Of a DNA stretch of 64,000 bases, positions 1 to 11,715 are shown piece by piece. The translations under genes were made by a program, and so were the position numbers. The DNA comes from Arion vulgaris (Eukaryota > Mollusca > Gastropoda > Stylommatophora > Arionidae): the NCBI GenBank assembly GCA_020796225.1, contig CM036758.1:63953774-64017773 (forward strand). The letters are read 5' to 3'. Below the pieces are notes generated by a model that saw only the letters and a program-made list of their open reading frames with translations, was not told where the DNA came from and made no database searches. The number at the start of each line of letters is the position of its first letter. Position 1 is the first letter of the stretch.

Positions 1-1718
1 ATCACATCACATCACATCACATCACATCACATCATCATCATCACATCACATCCATCATCACATCACATCACATCATCACATCACATCACATCACATCATC
101 ATCACATCCATCACATCACATCACATCACATCACATCACATCACATCACATCCACATCACACATCACATCACATCACATCACATCACATCACATCACATC
201 ACATCACATCACATCATCATCACATCACATCCATCACATCACATCACATCACATCACATCACATCACATCACATCACATCACATCATCATCATCATCACA
301 TCACATCACATCACATCATCACATCACATCACATCACATCCATCATCACATCACATCACCATCACATCACATCACATCATCATCACATCATCACATCATC
401 ACATCATCACATCACATCACATCACATCTACATCACATCACATCACATCACATCACATCCATCACATCCACATCACATCACATCACATCACATCACATCA
501 CATCACATCCACATCCACATCACATCACATCACATCACATCACATCACATCACATCACATCACATCACATCCATCACATCACATCACATCACATCACATC
601 ACATCACATCCATCACATCATCACATCACATCACATCACATCACATCATCATCACATCACATCACATCACATCACATCACATCACATCACATCATCACAT
701 CACATCATCACATCACATCATCATCACATCACATCACATCCATCACATCACATCACATCACATCACATCATCATCACACATCACATCACATCACATCACA
801 TCATCCATCCATCACATCACATCACATCACATCACATCACATCACATCCATCACATCACATCACATCACATCACATCCATCACATCACATCACATCACAT
901 CCACATCACATCCACATCACATCACATCACATCATCACATCACATCACATCACATCCATCATCACATCACATCATCACATCACATCATCACATCACATCA
1001 CATACATCATCATCCATCACATCACATCACATCATCATCACATCACATCATCACATCACATCACATCACATACATCACATCACATCACATCACATCACAT
1101 CACATCACATCATCACATCACATCACATCCATCATCACATCACATCATCACATCATCACATCACATCACATCATCACATCACATCACATCACATCACATC
1201 ACATCACATCACATCACATCACATCACATCACATCACATCACATCACATCCATCACATCACATCACATCACATCACATCACATACATCATCATCATCACA
1301 TCACATCACATCACATCACATCACATCACATCACATCACATCACATCACATCACATCATCACATCACATCACATCACATCCATCATCACATCCATCACAT
1401 CACATCCATCCATCCATCACATCACATCACATCATCATCATCACATCACATCACATCACATCCATCACATCACATCACATCACATCACATCACATCACAT
1501 CACATCACATCACATCACATCACATCACATCACATCACATCACATCACATCACATCATCACTCACATCCATCATCATCACATCACATCCATCAGCATCAC
1601 ATCACATCACATCACATCACATCATCACATCACATCACATCACATCACATCACATCACATCACATCATCACATCACATCACATCACATCACATCACATCA
1701 CATCCATCCATCATCATC
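1..1718. repeat. (CATCA)n pentanucleotide satellite, first block
   Basis: Almost pure 5-bp repeat of CATCA, broken every few units by an extra CAT/ATC triplet or a CATC tetramer, with no unique sequence inside. It runs off the left edge, so its true length is unknown. Any reading frame across it (His/Ser/Thr/Ile strings) is an artefact of the repeat. Confidence 0.97.
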
Positions 1719-2210
1719 GCATCATCACTCCATCGCATCATCGCACATCGCATCAGCATCGCATCGCATCGCATCGCATCGCGCGCATCGCATCGCATCC
1801 ATCAGCATCGCATCGCATCGCATCGCATCGCATCGCCATCGCATCGCATCGCATCGCATCGCATCCATCGCATCGCATCGCATCGCATCGCATCCATCGC
1901 ATCGCATCGCATCGCTCGCATCGCATCGCATCGCATCGCACATCGCATCGCATCGCATCGCATCGCATCATCGCATCGCATCGCATCGCATCCATCCATC
2001 GCATCGCATCGCATCCATCGCATCGCATCCATCGCATCCATCGCAGCATCGCATCGCCATCGCATCGCATCGCATCGCTCGCATCGCATCGCATCCATCA
2101 GCATCATCATCGCATCGCATGCATCGCATGCATGCGCATCGCATCGCATCGCATCGCATCGCATCGCGTCATCGCATTTGCATCGCTCGCATCATCGCGT
2201 GCGTCGCATC
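1719..2210. repeat. (CATCG)n pentanucleotide satellite
   Basis: The unit switches from CATCA to CATCG, a single A-to-G change per unit that creates a CpG every five bases. The changeover is gradual between about 1710 and 1760. The array keeps the same irregular CATC interruptions as the flanking CATCA blocks, so it looks like a variant of the same satellite. Confidence 0.95.
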
Positions 2211-3150
2211 CATGTCACAATCGCACCCTTCATGACGCTGTGTATGCATGCATCGACGTCGTCGGTCGCGTGTATCCTGTCTGTGCATCCTGTCGCATCG
2301 ACATCGCATGCGTGCATGACTGTCGCTCAGCATCGCGCGCATCGCTGCCGCCTCGCTTGCGCTTCCCGATCGCATCCGTCGCGTACGCATCGGCGCTGCG
2401 TCGACCTGTGCGCGCGTCGCTCGCGTCGCTCGGAAACGCATCGCATCGCATCCATCGCGTCGCATGCATCGCTCGCTCGCATCGCCATGTCGCTGCGCAG
2501 CGCGTTCGCTATCGCATCTGCGCGTACGCGGCTCGTCGATCTTATTGTATTCATGCATCATTGATGCGTCGTCGCATGATTACGCTCATCATCGCATCAT
2601 CTGTATCGCTGCATCGCATATCATTCATCGCGTCTATGTCGCATCGCATGTATATCTATGTCGATCATCGTCGCTCGTCATCATTTCCATGATCGCATCG
2701 TTTCGCTCGCATCGCATCCGTCAGTCGCCTTGCGCGAATCGTCAGTCGCTCGCTGTTCCTTGTCGCAATCATCGTCTCGTCAGCAGATCGCGTCGCGATC
2801 ATCGTCCAGTGCGTACGCGCGCGCGTCGCCGAATTCGCGTCGCTAAGTCAGACGCACTCTGTTCGCTCGCACGATCTCGCTCCGTCATGCGCCTCATCGC
2901 GTCTCGCATCGCGATCGCGTCCATGCTCGCGTCGCGTCGGAGCATCGCGTTAGTCGCGCGCTATCGCACCAATCGCTGTCCTGTCATCGCATCTTGTAAT
3001 CGCCGCATCATATCAGTCGATCTGCATGCGTCGTAATCAGACGATCGCGAATCGCGTACGATGTCGCATCGCTATGCTCTTCATCGACATCGCTTCTCCA
3101 TCATGGATCGCATCGTACTCATTCCATCCTCATCCATCCTCCCTCCATCC
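2211..3150. repeat. Degenerate CATCG-derived CpG-rich region
   Basis: GCATCG words remain frequent but are scrambled by substitutions and indels, giving a CpG-rich, GC-rich kilobase in an AT-rich neighbourhood. Toward 3100-3150 the sequence grades back into CATCA units. Open frames here (for example 2132-2692 and 2464-3036) are Arg/Ala/Ser/His-rich by-products of the repeat, without recognisable domains. It would mimic a CpG island in automated annotation. Confidence 0.8.
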
Positions 3151-4580
3151 CACATCGCATCATCATCTCACATCACATCACATCACATCATCATCACATC
3201 ATCACTCACATCACATCACATACATCATCCATCACATACATCACATCACATCACATCACATCATCACATCATTACATCACATCACATCACATCACATCAC
3301 ATCACATCACATCACATCACTCTCATCCATCAGTATCATACATCACTGCATCAATCACATCATCATCACATCACATCACATCACATCACACACATCACAT
3401 CACATCATCATCACATCACAATACATCACATCACATACACACATACACATTACATATCTCACATCACATTACATCACATCATAACATCAATCATCATCGA
3501 CACACGTATCCATATCGATACCATCACTCCATCAGCATCACATCAACTCACATCAATCACATCCATCACCACATCGCTCTCATCACATCCATCCATCAAT
3601 CACTCACATCACATGCCAATAAATACAGCACGCGATCATCCACATCATCCATCATCCACATCACATACATCAATCACATCACATCACTCATCATGCATCC
3701 ATCAATCACATCACATATACATCATCACATACATACATCACTCATCTCATCCATTCATCACATCATCTCATACATCACATCCATCACATCAATCACATCA
3801 CATCACATCATCACATCACAATCCATACATCACATCACATCACATCATCACATCATCACATCATCATCACATACATACATCACATCACATCACATCATCA
3901 CATCACATCCATCACTCATCACATCCATCATCCACATCACATCATACATCACATCACATCACCATCACATCACATCACATCACATCACATCACATCACAT
4001 CACATCATCACATCACATCACATCACATCACATCACATCACATCACATCCCATCACATCATATCACATCACATCACATCACATCACATCACATCACATCA
4101 TCATCATCCATCACATCACATCCATCACATCACACATCATCACATCACACATCACATACATCATCACATCACATCACATCACATCATCATCACATCACAT
4201 CATATCATCACATCACATCATCACATCATCACATCACATCACATACATCACATCATCATCACATCACATCACATCACATCACATCACATCACATCACATC
4301 ACATCCCATCATATCACATCACATCACATCAATCACATCCATCATCACATCACATCACATCACATCCATCACATCACATCCATCACATCACATCACTCAT
4401 CACATCACATCACATCACATCACATCATCACACATCACATCACATCATCATCACATCATCACATCACACATCATCACATCACATCCATCACATCATCATC
4501 ACATCACATCACATCACATCCACATCACATCATCCATCACATCCATCACATCACATCACATCATCATCACATCACATCAT
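3151..4580. repeat. (CATCA)n pentanucleotide satellite, second block
   Basis: Same unit as the first block, at first with degenerate spacers (3320-3900), then nearly pure to 4580. The 514-aa and 355-aa frames through it are low-complexity His/Ser/Thr/Ile strings and not genes. Confidence 0.96.
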
Positions 4581-5036
4581 CACATTATATTATATTATAT
4601 TATAGTAAGTAAAGTAAAGGAACCCTTTCATACCTTGTGGTATATAGGTCAATACAGTGTTAGGCCTGTATTTTCATTGACCGTCGGCACACAATGGGTG
4701 ATGTGGTCAGCATCACGCCGGCCGCCTTTACTTCCCAGAGCATGTCTGGTACCCATTTGAGGCTGGGTCGACCTGAGAGCCGTCGTGGTCTGGAAAAATT
4801 CCACGCACATTGCGGGAGCTGAACCCAGACCACCAGCCTTGCCAAGCAGAGTTCACCAACAACTGCGCTACAGCGCTCTCAATATATTATATTATATTAT
4901 ATTATATTATGTTATATTATATTATATTATATTGTATTATATTATATTATATTATATTATATTATATTATATTATATTATATTTTATATTATATTAATAT
5001 TATACTTTATTATATTAGTTTAATATTAGTTTTAGT
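4581..5036. repeat. (TATAT)n-type AT array split by a SINE2
   Basis: TTATA pentamers occupy 4581-4605 and 4881-5036 on either side of a SINE2 copy, so one AT array was probably split by the insertion. Because the array repeats itself, the exact target-site duplication cannot be resolved. Confidence 0.85.
4606..4880 (-). mobile_element. SINE2 copy (tRNA-derived SINE)
   Basis: Full-length on the minus strand. The 5' end at 4880 starts GAGAGCGC and is followed by tRNA-like A- and B-box sequences (B box GGGTTCAGCTCCC). A body containing GGCGGCCGGCGTGATGCTGA follows, then a 3' end with the hairpin ATACC-ACAA-GGTAT and a short (GTAAA)-type tail. Other copies lie at 5676-5952 and 43265-43535. Non-coding; normally mobilised by a partner LINE. 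Confidence 0.85.
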
Positions 5037-5079
5037 TATTTGAGAAATAATTCATTTACTCTAGCAAATACTACCACAT

Positions 5080-5320
5080 CGTCAGTGGTTACGGGGCCCA
5101 AATTTGGGGGATAAAGAATAGAACCACTTTACCTGCCCGAATTCTGTCAGAGGCGCCTAAGGAGGTTAGGCTGGAATCGGATTCACATGTCCTAAACGTG
5201 TAGAAGTCTATGCGTTTGAGGACCTAAAACCAATGTGCAAGCGTTTAACGTTCTTGGTAACGATCAAAAGTGATTAAAATTGGTCGTAAAGAACGGACGC
5301 AAAGAGGAAGAGGAATAGAA
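5080..5320 (+). mobile_element. SINE3 copy
   Basis: Begins near GTGGTTACGGGGCCCA, has a core resembling GTCGTAAGAGGCGACTAAGG (here CTGTCAGAGGCGCCTAAGG), and ends with TCGTAAAGAACGGACGCAAAG plus a purine (AAG-type) tail. It matches the better copies at 56639-56897 and 59671-59928. No coding capacity. I see no clean target-site duplication. Confidence 0.7.
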
Positions 5321-5643
5321 AGGATGACATATTGGTTCTTCATGACATCAGCTTTCACACATGGATGTGATGTACTCTTCCCCTTCCCCCTCTCCCCATC
5401 CTGCTATTCGTAAAATAAATATACATAACATTACCTTGGAGTCAAACATGAAACTGATGGCATTAATTAACTGAATTTTACAGATGATCACTGCTTGTTA
5501 CACCAACAAGAACAGAAACTATAAGACCATACTGTCTCTTTGTATTAGAACTGCATAAAGTAGAACATGCCAATAAACACAATACAAACTCAGGTAATAA
5601 AGTAAAGACAGAATACAAATTAAATTAAATCTTCATATAACTG
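5321..5643. other. Spacer, possibly 5' part of a LINE fragment
   Basis: No gene, RNA or clear repeat seen. The AT-rich last part (from about 5560) reads into the reverse-transcriptase fragment that resumes at 6064, so it may belong to that element. Confidence 0.35.
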
Positions 5644-6063
5644 TACTGCAATTAAACTCTTATATTCTTCTTTGCGAGAGCCGCGGTAGCGTAGGTGTTA
5701 GTGAACTCGCTCCGCAAGGCTGGTGGTCTGGGTTCAGCTCCCGTAATGCGCGTGGATTTTTCCCGACCACGACGGCTCTCAGGTCGACCCAGCCTCAAAT
5801 GGGTACCAGACATGCTCTGGGAAAGTAAAGACGGCCGGCGTGATGCTGACCACATCACCCATCGTGTGCCGACGGTCAATGAAAAATACAGGCTTAACAC
5901 TGTATTGACCTATATACCACGAGGTATGAAAGGGTTCCTTTACTTACTTTTTTATTCTTCTTTGCATTCGTTCTTTACGACCAATTTAGTCACTCTTTGT
6001 GATATGTTTGATTTTTGCCAAGAACGTGTATACGTTGCACATATATATATACTGCAATTAAAC
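5644..6063 (-). mobile_element. SINE3 copy interrupted by SINE2, with 14-bp TSD
   Basis: TACTGCAATTAAAC occurs exactly at 5644-5657 and 6050-6063 and bounds a 5'-truncated SINE3 in minus orientation (5658-6049). SINE3 itself is split by a SINE2 at 5676-5952. Removing both restores one continuous LINE reading frame (T-A-I-K-H-V-E-E-F), showing that the SINE landed in an older LINE. Confidence 0.88.
5676..5952 (+). mobile_element. SINE2 copy with 13-bp TSD
   Basis: Starts GAGAGCCGCGGTAGC (A-box region), B box GGGTTCAGCTCCC, 3' hairpin ATACC-ACGA-GGTAT, tail CTTTACTTAC. TATTCTTCTTTGC is repeated exactly at 5663-5675 and 5953-5965, and both copies lie in the purine-tail end of the host SINE3. 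This is the best reference copy for the family in the window. Confidence 0.9.
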
Positions 6064-6430
6064 ATGTAGAAGAGTTCTAATACTTAGGAATCATATTTTA
6101 AAAAGATGGAACACTCGACAGAGAAATAGAAGCTAGAGGCCAGAAGACTAATGCTGTCAACTAGCAACTAACCACCACTTCTCAGACATACAAGCATCCC
6201 CTTTCAGCTAAACAACAAATGATCGAAAGACAATTTAATTTCTATATTATTCTTCTACCAGCGCCAAAAATGGACAGTGAATAAGCACAGGAACAGAAAA
6301 TAATCTCATGTGAAATGCGATATCTCTGAAAGGTCACCAACAACGCAAGAAGAGAGTCACAAATACCAGTATTATGGAGAAGGTTCGAAAAATACTGGGT
6401 TTGAATTTCTTCGAAAAACAGAGAATGAGG
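6064..6430 (+). pseudogene. LINE-F reverse-transcriptase fragment
   Basis: One frame reads VEEF-stop-YLGIIF-stop-KDGTLDREIEAR, the stretch just after the palm motifs in many non-LTR reverse transcriptases (family pattern FKYLG...DG..D.EI..R). About 80 codons later comes ...SCEMRYL, matching the usual 'EMR.LRK' stretch. Several in-frame stops make it a dead fragment. The 5' part lies left of the SINE nest at 5644-6063. Confidence 0.75.
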
Positions 6431-6915
6431 TGGAACCATCTATAATTTGTTACAAAATTCGTGAAAACACTAAGGTTTAATTTGTATTAAATCTACCTGA
6501 TGCATACCAGTGATTTTTCTCAAGCAGTCTTATATACCTCACGACCTTAGGAATACATGTTGAACTAATTGGTAGGTAGCTTGGTTGATGTAAAAAACGT
6601 TTTTTGTTATATAATTTTGCATAAGCCCATCAAAATGATGATCAAAGTTTAGAATTTACGGCAATGCACAAAATGGTGGCGAATGTTTGCAAAGGCGTAT
6701 CCTTATTACACATTACAAAATGCAATGTGACATAGTAAACAAATGATAACTTCAACTTCTATCAATGAAAAATACGCCATGACAATCGTTAGGATACATT
6801 GTGAAATGTTTAATTCCACGGGATTCCCGATTTTCACTTGCGCTGAATTATATGTGGAGCACGCAAATACTTAATGATAGAAAACTTGACAATCGTGTTG
6901 CTAAACGTCTACAAG
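6431..6915. other. AT-rich spacer, nothing recognised
   Basis: No coherent frame, tRNA, tandem repeat or match to the other families in this window was seen. Confidence 0.5.
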
Positions 6916-7079
6916 CAGAGGTGGCTCGTCATTAAGGGCCAGTGGGGCCGGGCCCCACAAAAATAATGTGTAACGTGTATTTATTATTTTATAAATTAAA
7001 AATAACAAACCAAATCCATTATTTTTCACACAAAATATTTGTCTGGCTCCACCAGCAAAATGGTCACGAGCCGCCACTG
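6916..7079 (+). mobile_element. hAT-type MITE, subfamily 1, perfect 8-bp TSD
   Basis: 164-bp non-autonomous element with terminal inverted repeats of the form CAGTGGCGGCTCGT (left end here CAGAGGTGGCTCGT; right end ACGAGCCGCCACTG) and an internal GGGCCGGGCCCC. TCTACAAG occurs exactly at 6908-6915 and 7080-7087. An 8-bp duplication and CAG...CTG ends are the hAT superfamily hallmark. No transposase is encoded. Confidence 0.92.
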
Positions 7080-7087
7080 TCTACAAG

Positions 7088-7990
7088 TATACCAAATCAA
7101 CATCGCTGTTATTTTAGTAATAACATATAATGAAAATCTTACAGCACTAGAGGTTTGGGTGGGCAAAAAAGTTTTAGGAAGGTCGCCACTGTTACCTATA
7201 CAAAAATGTAAAAAATCAATAATTTCTGTCAAGTGGAAGATTTTATATCGGTCGGTAAAGATGTTCAAGAATAGTGGAACGAACTTTAGTAACAATGCAG
7301 TCAAACTATACTCTCTATAAAGCCATCTACATACAGTAGAACATCATGGTGAAAGGTGTGGAGAGGACTACAGAAAATATAGATTAGGTGCTAAAAACAG
7401 GCCAAAAGATGAAAATACTCACTGAGGCCTTCCGTGGCGCAGAAGAAATACAGACTGTATCGACACTGGTCTACAAACTAGTAGCAATATGACGACAAAA
7501 ATAAAACGAAAAATTAGTTGTTCTTCTTCTTCCTTCTTTCCTCTTTATAATAATTTTCTAGTCCATATTTTTGTTTCATTTTCACTTGATGCATAACAGA
7601 CACACCGAAGAAACAATTAAAGAGACAGAACAAAAACTTTCTATTGTACGTTTCAACTAATGAGATTCACACAAAACAAAAGCATAAAGAATATTTTATT
7701 TAAAAATCACTTCATTTGTTATACGAGAAAGAATCAAAAAAATTATTAAAAAAGCGAAGTCACTTGATAATTAATTAAAACCAAGAACATAATATTAGAA
7801 CATTAGTTTCTGTCCTAAATTAAAATAAATCGTTAATGTAGGGAACTTAATGTTGGTGAACAAGGAAACAAATCGGTGCTTCAAGTGTGCTGAAACAACG
7901 CGTTTTTCCTATATAAGGCTCTCCAGAACTGTATAACTTCGCCAGAATTGGTTAGGACTTCGGTGAGAAATATTAATACCTAAACTAATT
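7088..7990. other. AT-rich spacer, nothing recognised
   Basis: No domain or RNA was recognised. A frame at 7039-7320 begins inside the MITE and has no family features, so I do not call it a gene. Confidence 0.45.
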
Positions 7991-8144
7991 ATATGTAAAT
8001 TGAAAATATTATATTAAATTGTATTATTTTATGTTATTTATTATATTATGTTGTTATGTTAGTTATGTTATATTATTCATTTTATTATTATTGTTGTTAT
8101 TATTATATTATATTATTATATTATATTATTATATTGTATTGTAT
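7991..8144. repeat. Degenerate (TTATA/TTAT)n AT-rich array
   Basis: Imperfect TATTATAT and TGTTAT words run up to the left end of the next MITE and resume just after it to about 8325, so the MITE landed inside the AT array. Confidence 0.75.
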
Positions 8145-8298
8145 CAGGGGCGGATCGTCATTAAGGGCCAGTAAAGCCCAGCCTCACCAATAATCGAAAG
8201 GGGGAATAACTTCCTGGAATAGTAAATGCTAAAAAACATGATTTTTCCGAAAAATGGTGTCTGGCCCCACAATGAAAAATGACTACGAGCCGCCACTG
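8145..8298 (+). mobile_element. hAT-type MITE, subfamily 2, perfect 8-bp TSD
   Basis: Ends CAGGGGCGGATCGTC and ACGAGCCGCCACTG. TATTGTAT is duplicated exactly at 8137-8144 and 8299-8306. The interior (AATCGAAAGGGGGAATAAC) matches the copy at 28878-29042 but not the GTAACGTGTATTTATT interior of subfamily 1. 154 bp, non-coding. Confidence 0.92.
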
Positions 8299-8467
8299 TA
8301 TTGTATTATAATATTATATTATAATCCAAGAACAACAAAGTGGGATAGATACTAATCTAGTATGAACAGACTGTTTGATAGTGGTGTTACTACTGTTGCA
8401 ACCTTCAATATAAGAATAGAAAATTTCCAAAATAAGCTTCCTGGTCAAATGACGTCTGTATCTAGAT

Positions 8468-8915
8468 CATAGATTATCAAACTTTTTCGGTCCACCACCC
8501 ACTTTGCACAACATAAACTTTGTATCACCCTCCCCCTGCACATTATAACAGTTTGTCAACATCGCCCCTCCCCCACATACATACGTGCTCTATTTTCTTT
8601 CTGACATAGAAAATTGATATATATATTTCTGTCATACATGGTCAATGTTTAAATGATTATATTCATGAAATAGAAAATTAATGAAAAAATGGATCGTGTA
8701 AGATGGAAATAAGATTAATTAAAAGGCAGAATTCAAATTTTACATGATTATCCAATCGCAAAACCACGAACATAATTTATTTTATAATATTTATTATTAA
8801 TTTCTTCTTGAAGGAGACACTGCTCCCTAATCGCCTGAACACCCCCACCCACCCACCCCCAATTTTTCTGAACCCACTATCGCCCCCTAGAATGTTTCAG
8901 CGCCCACTGGGAAAG
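8468..8915 (-). mobile_element. hAT-like element, GGGCGGTACCGCCC family, degenerate copy
   Basis: Left end CATAGATTATCAAA matches the inverse of the right end of the copy at 36133-36510. The interior shares the palindromic-looking C-rich stretches and the AT core (TCATGAAATAGAAAATTAAT). The right end (CGCCCACTGGGAAAG) has lost the GGGCGGTACC segment. AT-rich interior, no transposase. Confidence 0.7.
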
Positions 8916-8919
8916 AAAA

Positions 8920-9290
8920 GAAGGAGAAGAAAGCGGGCGAACAAACAAAATAAAAGTCATTTTCATTATTATCGTTATGATAATAACTTGTGTAACTCTT
9001 GCATCCTCAACTCCCTAATCTTCTATAACACATCAGCAATGACAACATTATCAAACTAATTGCAAGTAACATTTAACAAATATGTATAGCACTTCAAAAT
9101 ACTCAGAAATTACTGAAACAACAAACAAACACAATAACTACAACCACCACCATAACCACCACAGAATGCAACATCAACGACAACTACATCAACAAAAATC
9201 AGAACCACATTATTAGTACAGCACCACAAACATCATCGACCGCTTCTCACATTGTTTTTCTGTCTAACAGAATACTTGTTAGCGGTTTCT
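8920..9290. other. Spacer with CAACAA/ACCACC-rich stretch
   Basis: Low-complexity AC-rich tract at about 9110-9240 (ACAACAAAC, ACCACCACC). No gene seen. Confidence 0.5.
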
Positions 9291-9303
9291 AACGATATCA
9301 ACT

Positions 9304-9509
9304 CGCCTGCCTGCCCAGCGTGTTCGTAGCGCGTTGAACTGCAGGTGACTATCCCTCTGTGTGTGCGGGTTCAATTCCACGGGATGGCAGAAAAAGCCAC
9401 AGATTCCCCAGATTTACGGTGCTCGTGGCATCGAACCGAAGGGTTGCGATGTCCATGGCACCGAGCCGAAGAGCTGAAAGCTCAAGTGCTTCTGGATCGG
9501 AAAAAAAAA
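9304..9509 (+). mobile_element. SINE1 copy with 13-bp TSD
   Basis: tRNA-derived head (B box GGGTTCAATTCC), then GGATGGCAGAAAAAGCCACA, an internal degenerate repeat (GTGGCATCGAACCGAAGGG / ATGGCACCGAGCCGAAGAG), CTTCTGGATCGG and poly-A. AACGATATCAACT is duplicated exactly at 9291-9303 and 9510-9522. Short open frames inside are incidental. Confidence 0.92.
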
Positions 9510-9630
9510 AACGATATCAACTTCAAACGGTTACATCGCTCCCGTTACCAGTTGTTGCTACACGCTGAAACGTTTAGATTTTAAATCTCTCATTTCTCCT
9601 ACATTTTGTCTTTGTTATACTTATATTATA

Positions 9631-9685
9631 ATGGTGATGATGATGATGATGGTGATGGTGGTGATGGTGATGATAGTGGTGATGG

Positions 9686-9716
<31 letters not shown>

Positions 9717-9993
9717 GATGGTGATGGTGGTGATGATGGTGATGATGGTGATGATGGTGATGATGGTGATGATGATGATGATGGTGATGGAGATGATGGT
9801 GATGATAGTGGTGATGGTGATGATGGTGATGATGGTGATGATGATGATGATGGTGATGGAGATGATGGTGATGACGGTGATAATGGTGATGATGATGATG
9901 ATGGTGATGGAGATGATGGTGATGACGGTGCTGATGTTTATGACAATTATAGTAATAGTGATGATGATGAGAATTATAATATTAGTGATCTTC
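9631..9993. repeat. (GATGGT/GAT)n trinucleotide-based minisatellite
   Basis: GATGGTGAT-type words in higher-order blocks (for example GGTGATGGAGATGATGGTGATGA, described by its repeat period rather than as a unit) end directly at the purine tail of a minus-strand SINE3. Asp/Gly or Met/Val strings in the frames are repeat artefacts. Confidence 0.93.
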
Positions 9994-10215
9994 TTCTTCT
10001 TCTTTGCGTTCGTTCTTTACGACCAATATTAATCACTCTTTGTGATATGTTTGATCTTTGCCAAGAACGTGTATACGTTGCACATTGGTTTGGTAGGCCC
10101 TAAAGCGTAGACTTCTACACATTTAGGACATGTGCATCCGATTTCATCCAAACCTCCTAGTCGCCTCTTATGACATGCGTGGCAGGTAACAGTGGTTCTA
10201 CAATTATATTAAGGA
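9994..10215 (-). mobile_element. SINE3 copy, 5'-truncated
   Basis: Minus strand. The tail (CTTCTTCTTCTTCTTTGCG on the plus strand) abuts the GAT array, and the body carries CGCCTCTTATGACATGCGTGG, the reverse complement of the CATGTCATAAGAGGCG core. The 5' end fades at about 10215. Confidence 0.75.
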
Positions 10216-10276
10216 GGGTGCTAATGATTATGACAATTATAATGATGATGATATTAATAATGAGGAGGAAGAAGAG

Positions 10277-11715
10277 GTCAATGAATTAAGTAACGAATAA
10301 CGCAATGAATAACGCAATGAACAGCGAAATGAGTAGTGCAATGAATAACGTAATGAATAGCGCAATGAACAGCGAAATGAGTAGTGCAATGAATGACGCA
10401 ATGAATAGCGCAATGAACAGCGAAATGAGTAGTGCAATGAATAACGTAATGAATAGCGCAATGAATGACGCAATGAATTATGCAATGAATAGGCAATGAA
10501 TAGCGCAATGAATAATGCAATGAATAGCGCAATGAATAGAGCAATAATTCGAGCAAAGAGTAGCGCAAGTAGTAGTGCAATTAATAGCGTAATGAATAAC
10601 GCAGTGAATAACGCAATGTATAACGCAATGAATAGCGCAATGAATAGCGCAATGAATAGCGCAATTAAAAGCGCAATGAATAGCGCAATGAATAACGCAA
10701 TGAATAACGCAATGAATAACGCAATGAATAACGCAATGAATAACGCAATGAATAACGCAATGAATAACGCAATGAATAGTGCAATGAATAACGCAATGAA
10801 AAACGCAATGAATAACGCAATGAATGACGCAATGAATGACGCAATGAATAACGCAATGAATAACGCAATGAATAACGCAATGAATAACGCAATAAATAGT
10901 GCAATGAATAACGCAATGAATAACGCAATGAATAGCGCAATGAACAGCGAAATGAGTAGTGCAATGAATAACGTAATGAATAGCGCAATGAATGACGCAA
11001 TGAATAATGCAATGAATAGCGCAATGAATAGCGCAATGAATAATGCAATGAATAGCGCAATGAATACCGCAATAAGTCGAGCAAAGAGTAGCGCAAGTAG
11101 TAGTGCAATTAATAGCGTAATGAATAACGCAGTGAATAACGCAATGAATAACGCAATTAATAACACAATTAATAGCGCAATGAATAACGCAATGAATAAC
11201 GCAATAAGTAGTGCAGTCAGTAGTGCAATGAGTAGCGCAAGTAGTAGCGCAATGAATAACGCAATGAATAACGCAATGAATAGTGCAATGAATAACGCAA
11301 TGAATAACGCAATGAATAACGCAATGAATAACGCAATGAATAACGCAATAAATAGTGCAATGAATAACGCAATGAATAACGCAATGAATGACGCAATGAA
11401 TAACGCAATGAATAACGCAATGAATAACGCAATGAATAGTGCAATGAAAAACGCAATGAATAACGCAATGAATAACGCAATAAATAGTGCAATGAATAAC
11501 GCAATGAATAACGCAATGAATGACGCAATGAATAACGCAATGAATAACGCGATGAATAACGCAATGAATAACGCAATGAATAACGCAATGAATAACGCAA
11601 TGAATAACGCAATGAATAACGCAATGAATAACGCAATAAATAGTGCAATGAATAACGCAATGAATAACGCAATGAATGACGCAATGAATAACGCAATGAA
11701 TAACGCAATGAATAG
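10277..11715. repeat. 12-bp minisatellite (AATGAATAACGC)n, about 120 units
   Basis: Unit GCAATGAATAAC with single-base variants (AGC, GAC, AGT, AAC at the last triplet). Since 12 is a multiple of 3, both strands stay open: MNNA repeats on plus (413 aa) and FIAL repeats on minus (515 aa). Recurrent variant strings, such as ACAGCGAAATGAGTAGTGC at about 10320, 10368, 10416 and 10943, show higher-order duplication. No evidence that it is translated. Confidence 0.96.

Noticed and set aside
2132..3036. CpG-rich segment as a promoter-type CpG island or GC-rich gene
   Set aside because: CpGs come from GCATCG repeat words. No TSS motif, splice site or conserved domain seen.
1..4580. Pentamer satellite as a telomere
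   Set aside because: CATCA/CATCG is not TTAGGG or another telomere repeat I know, and the array is interrupted and decays internally.
3061..4760. Long His/Thr/Ser frames (514 and 355 codons)
   Set aside because: They are the CATCA satellite translated. Composition is fixed by a 5-bp repeat, and the frames end where the repeat ends.
7039..7320. 93-codon frame
   Set aside because: Begins inside a MITE and matches nothing. The overlapping opposite frame is equally long.
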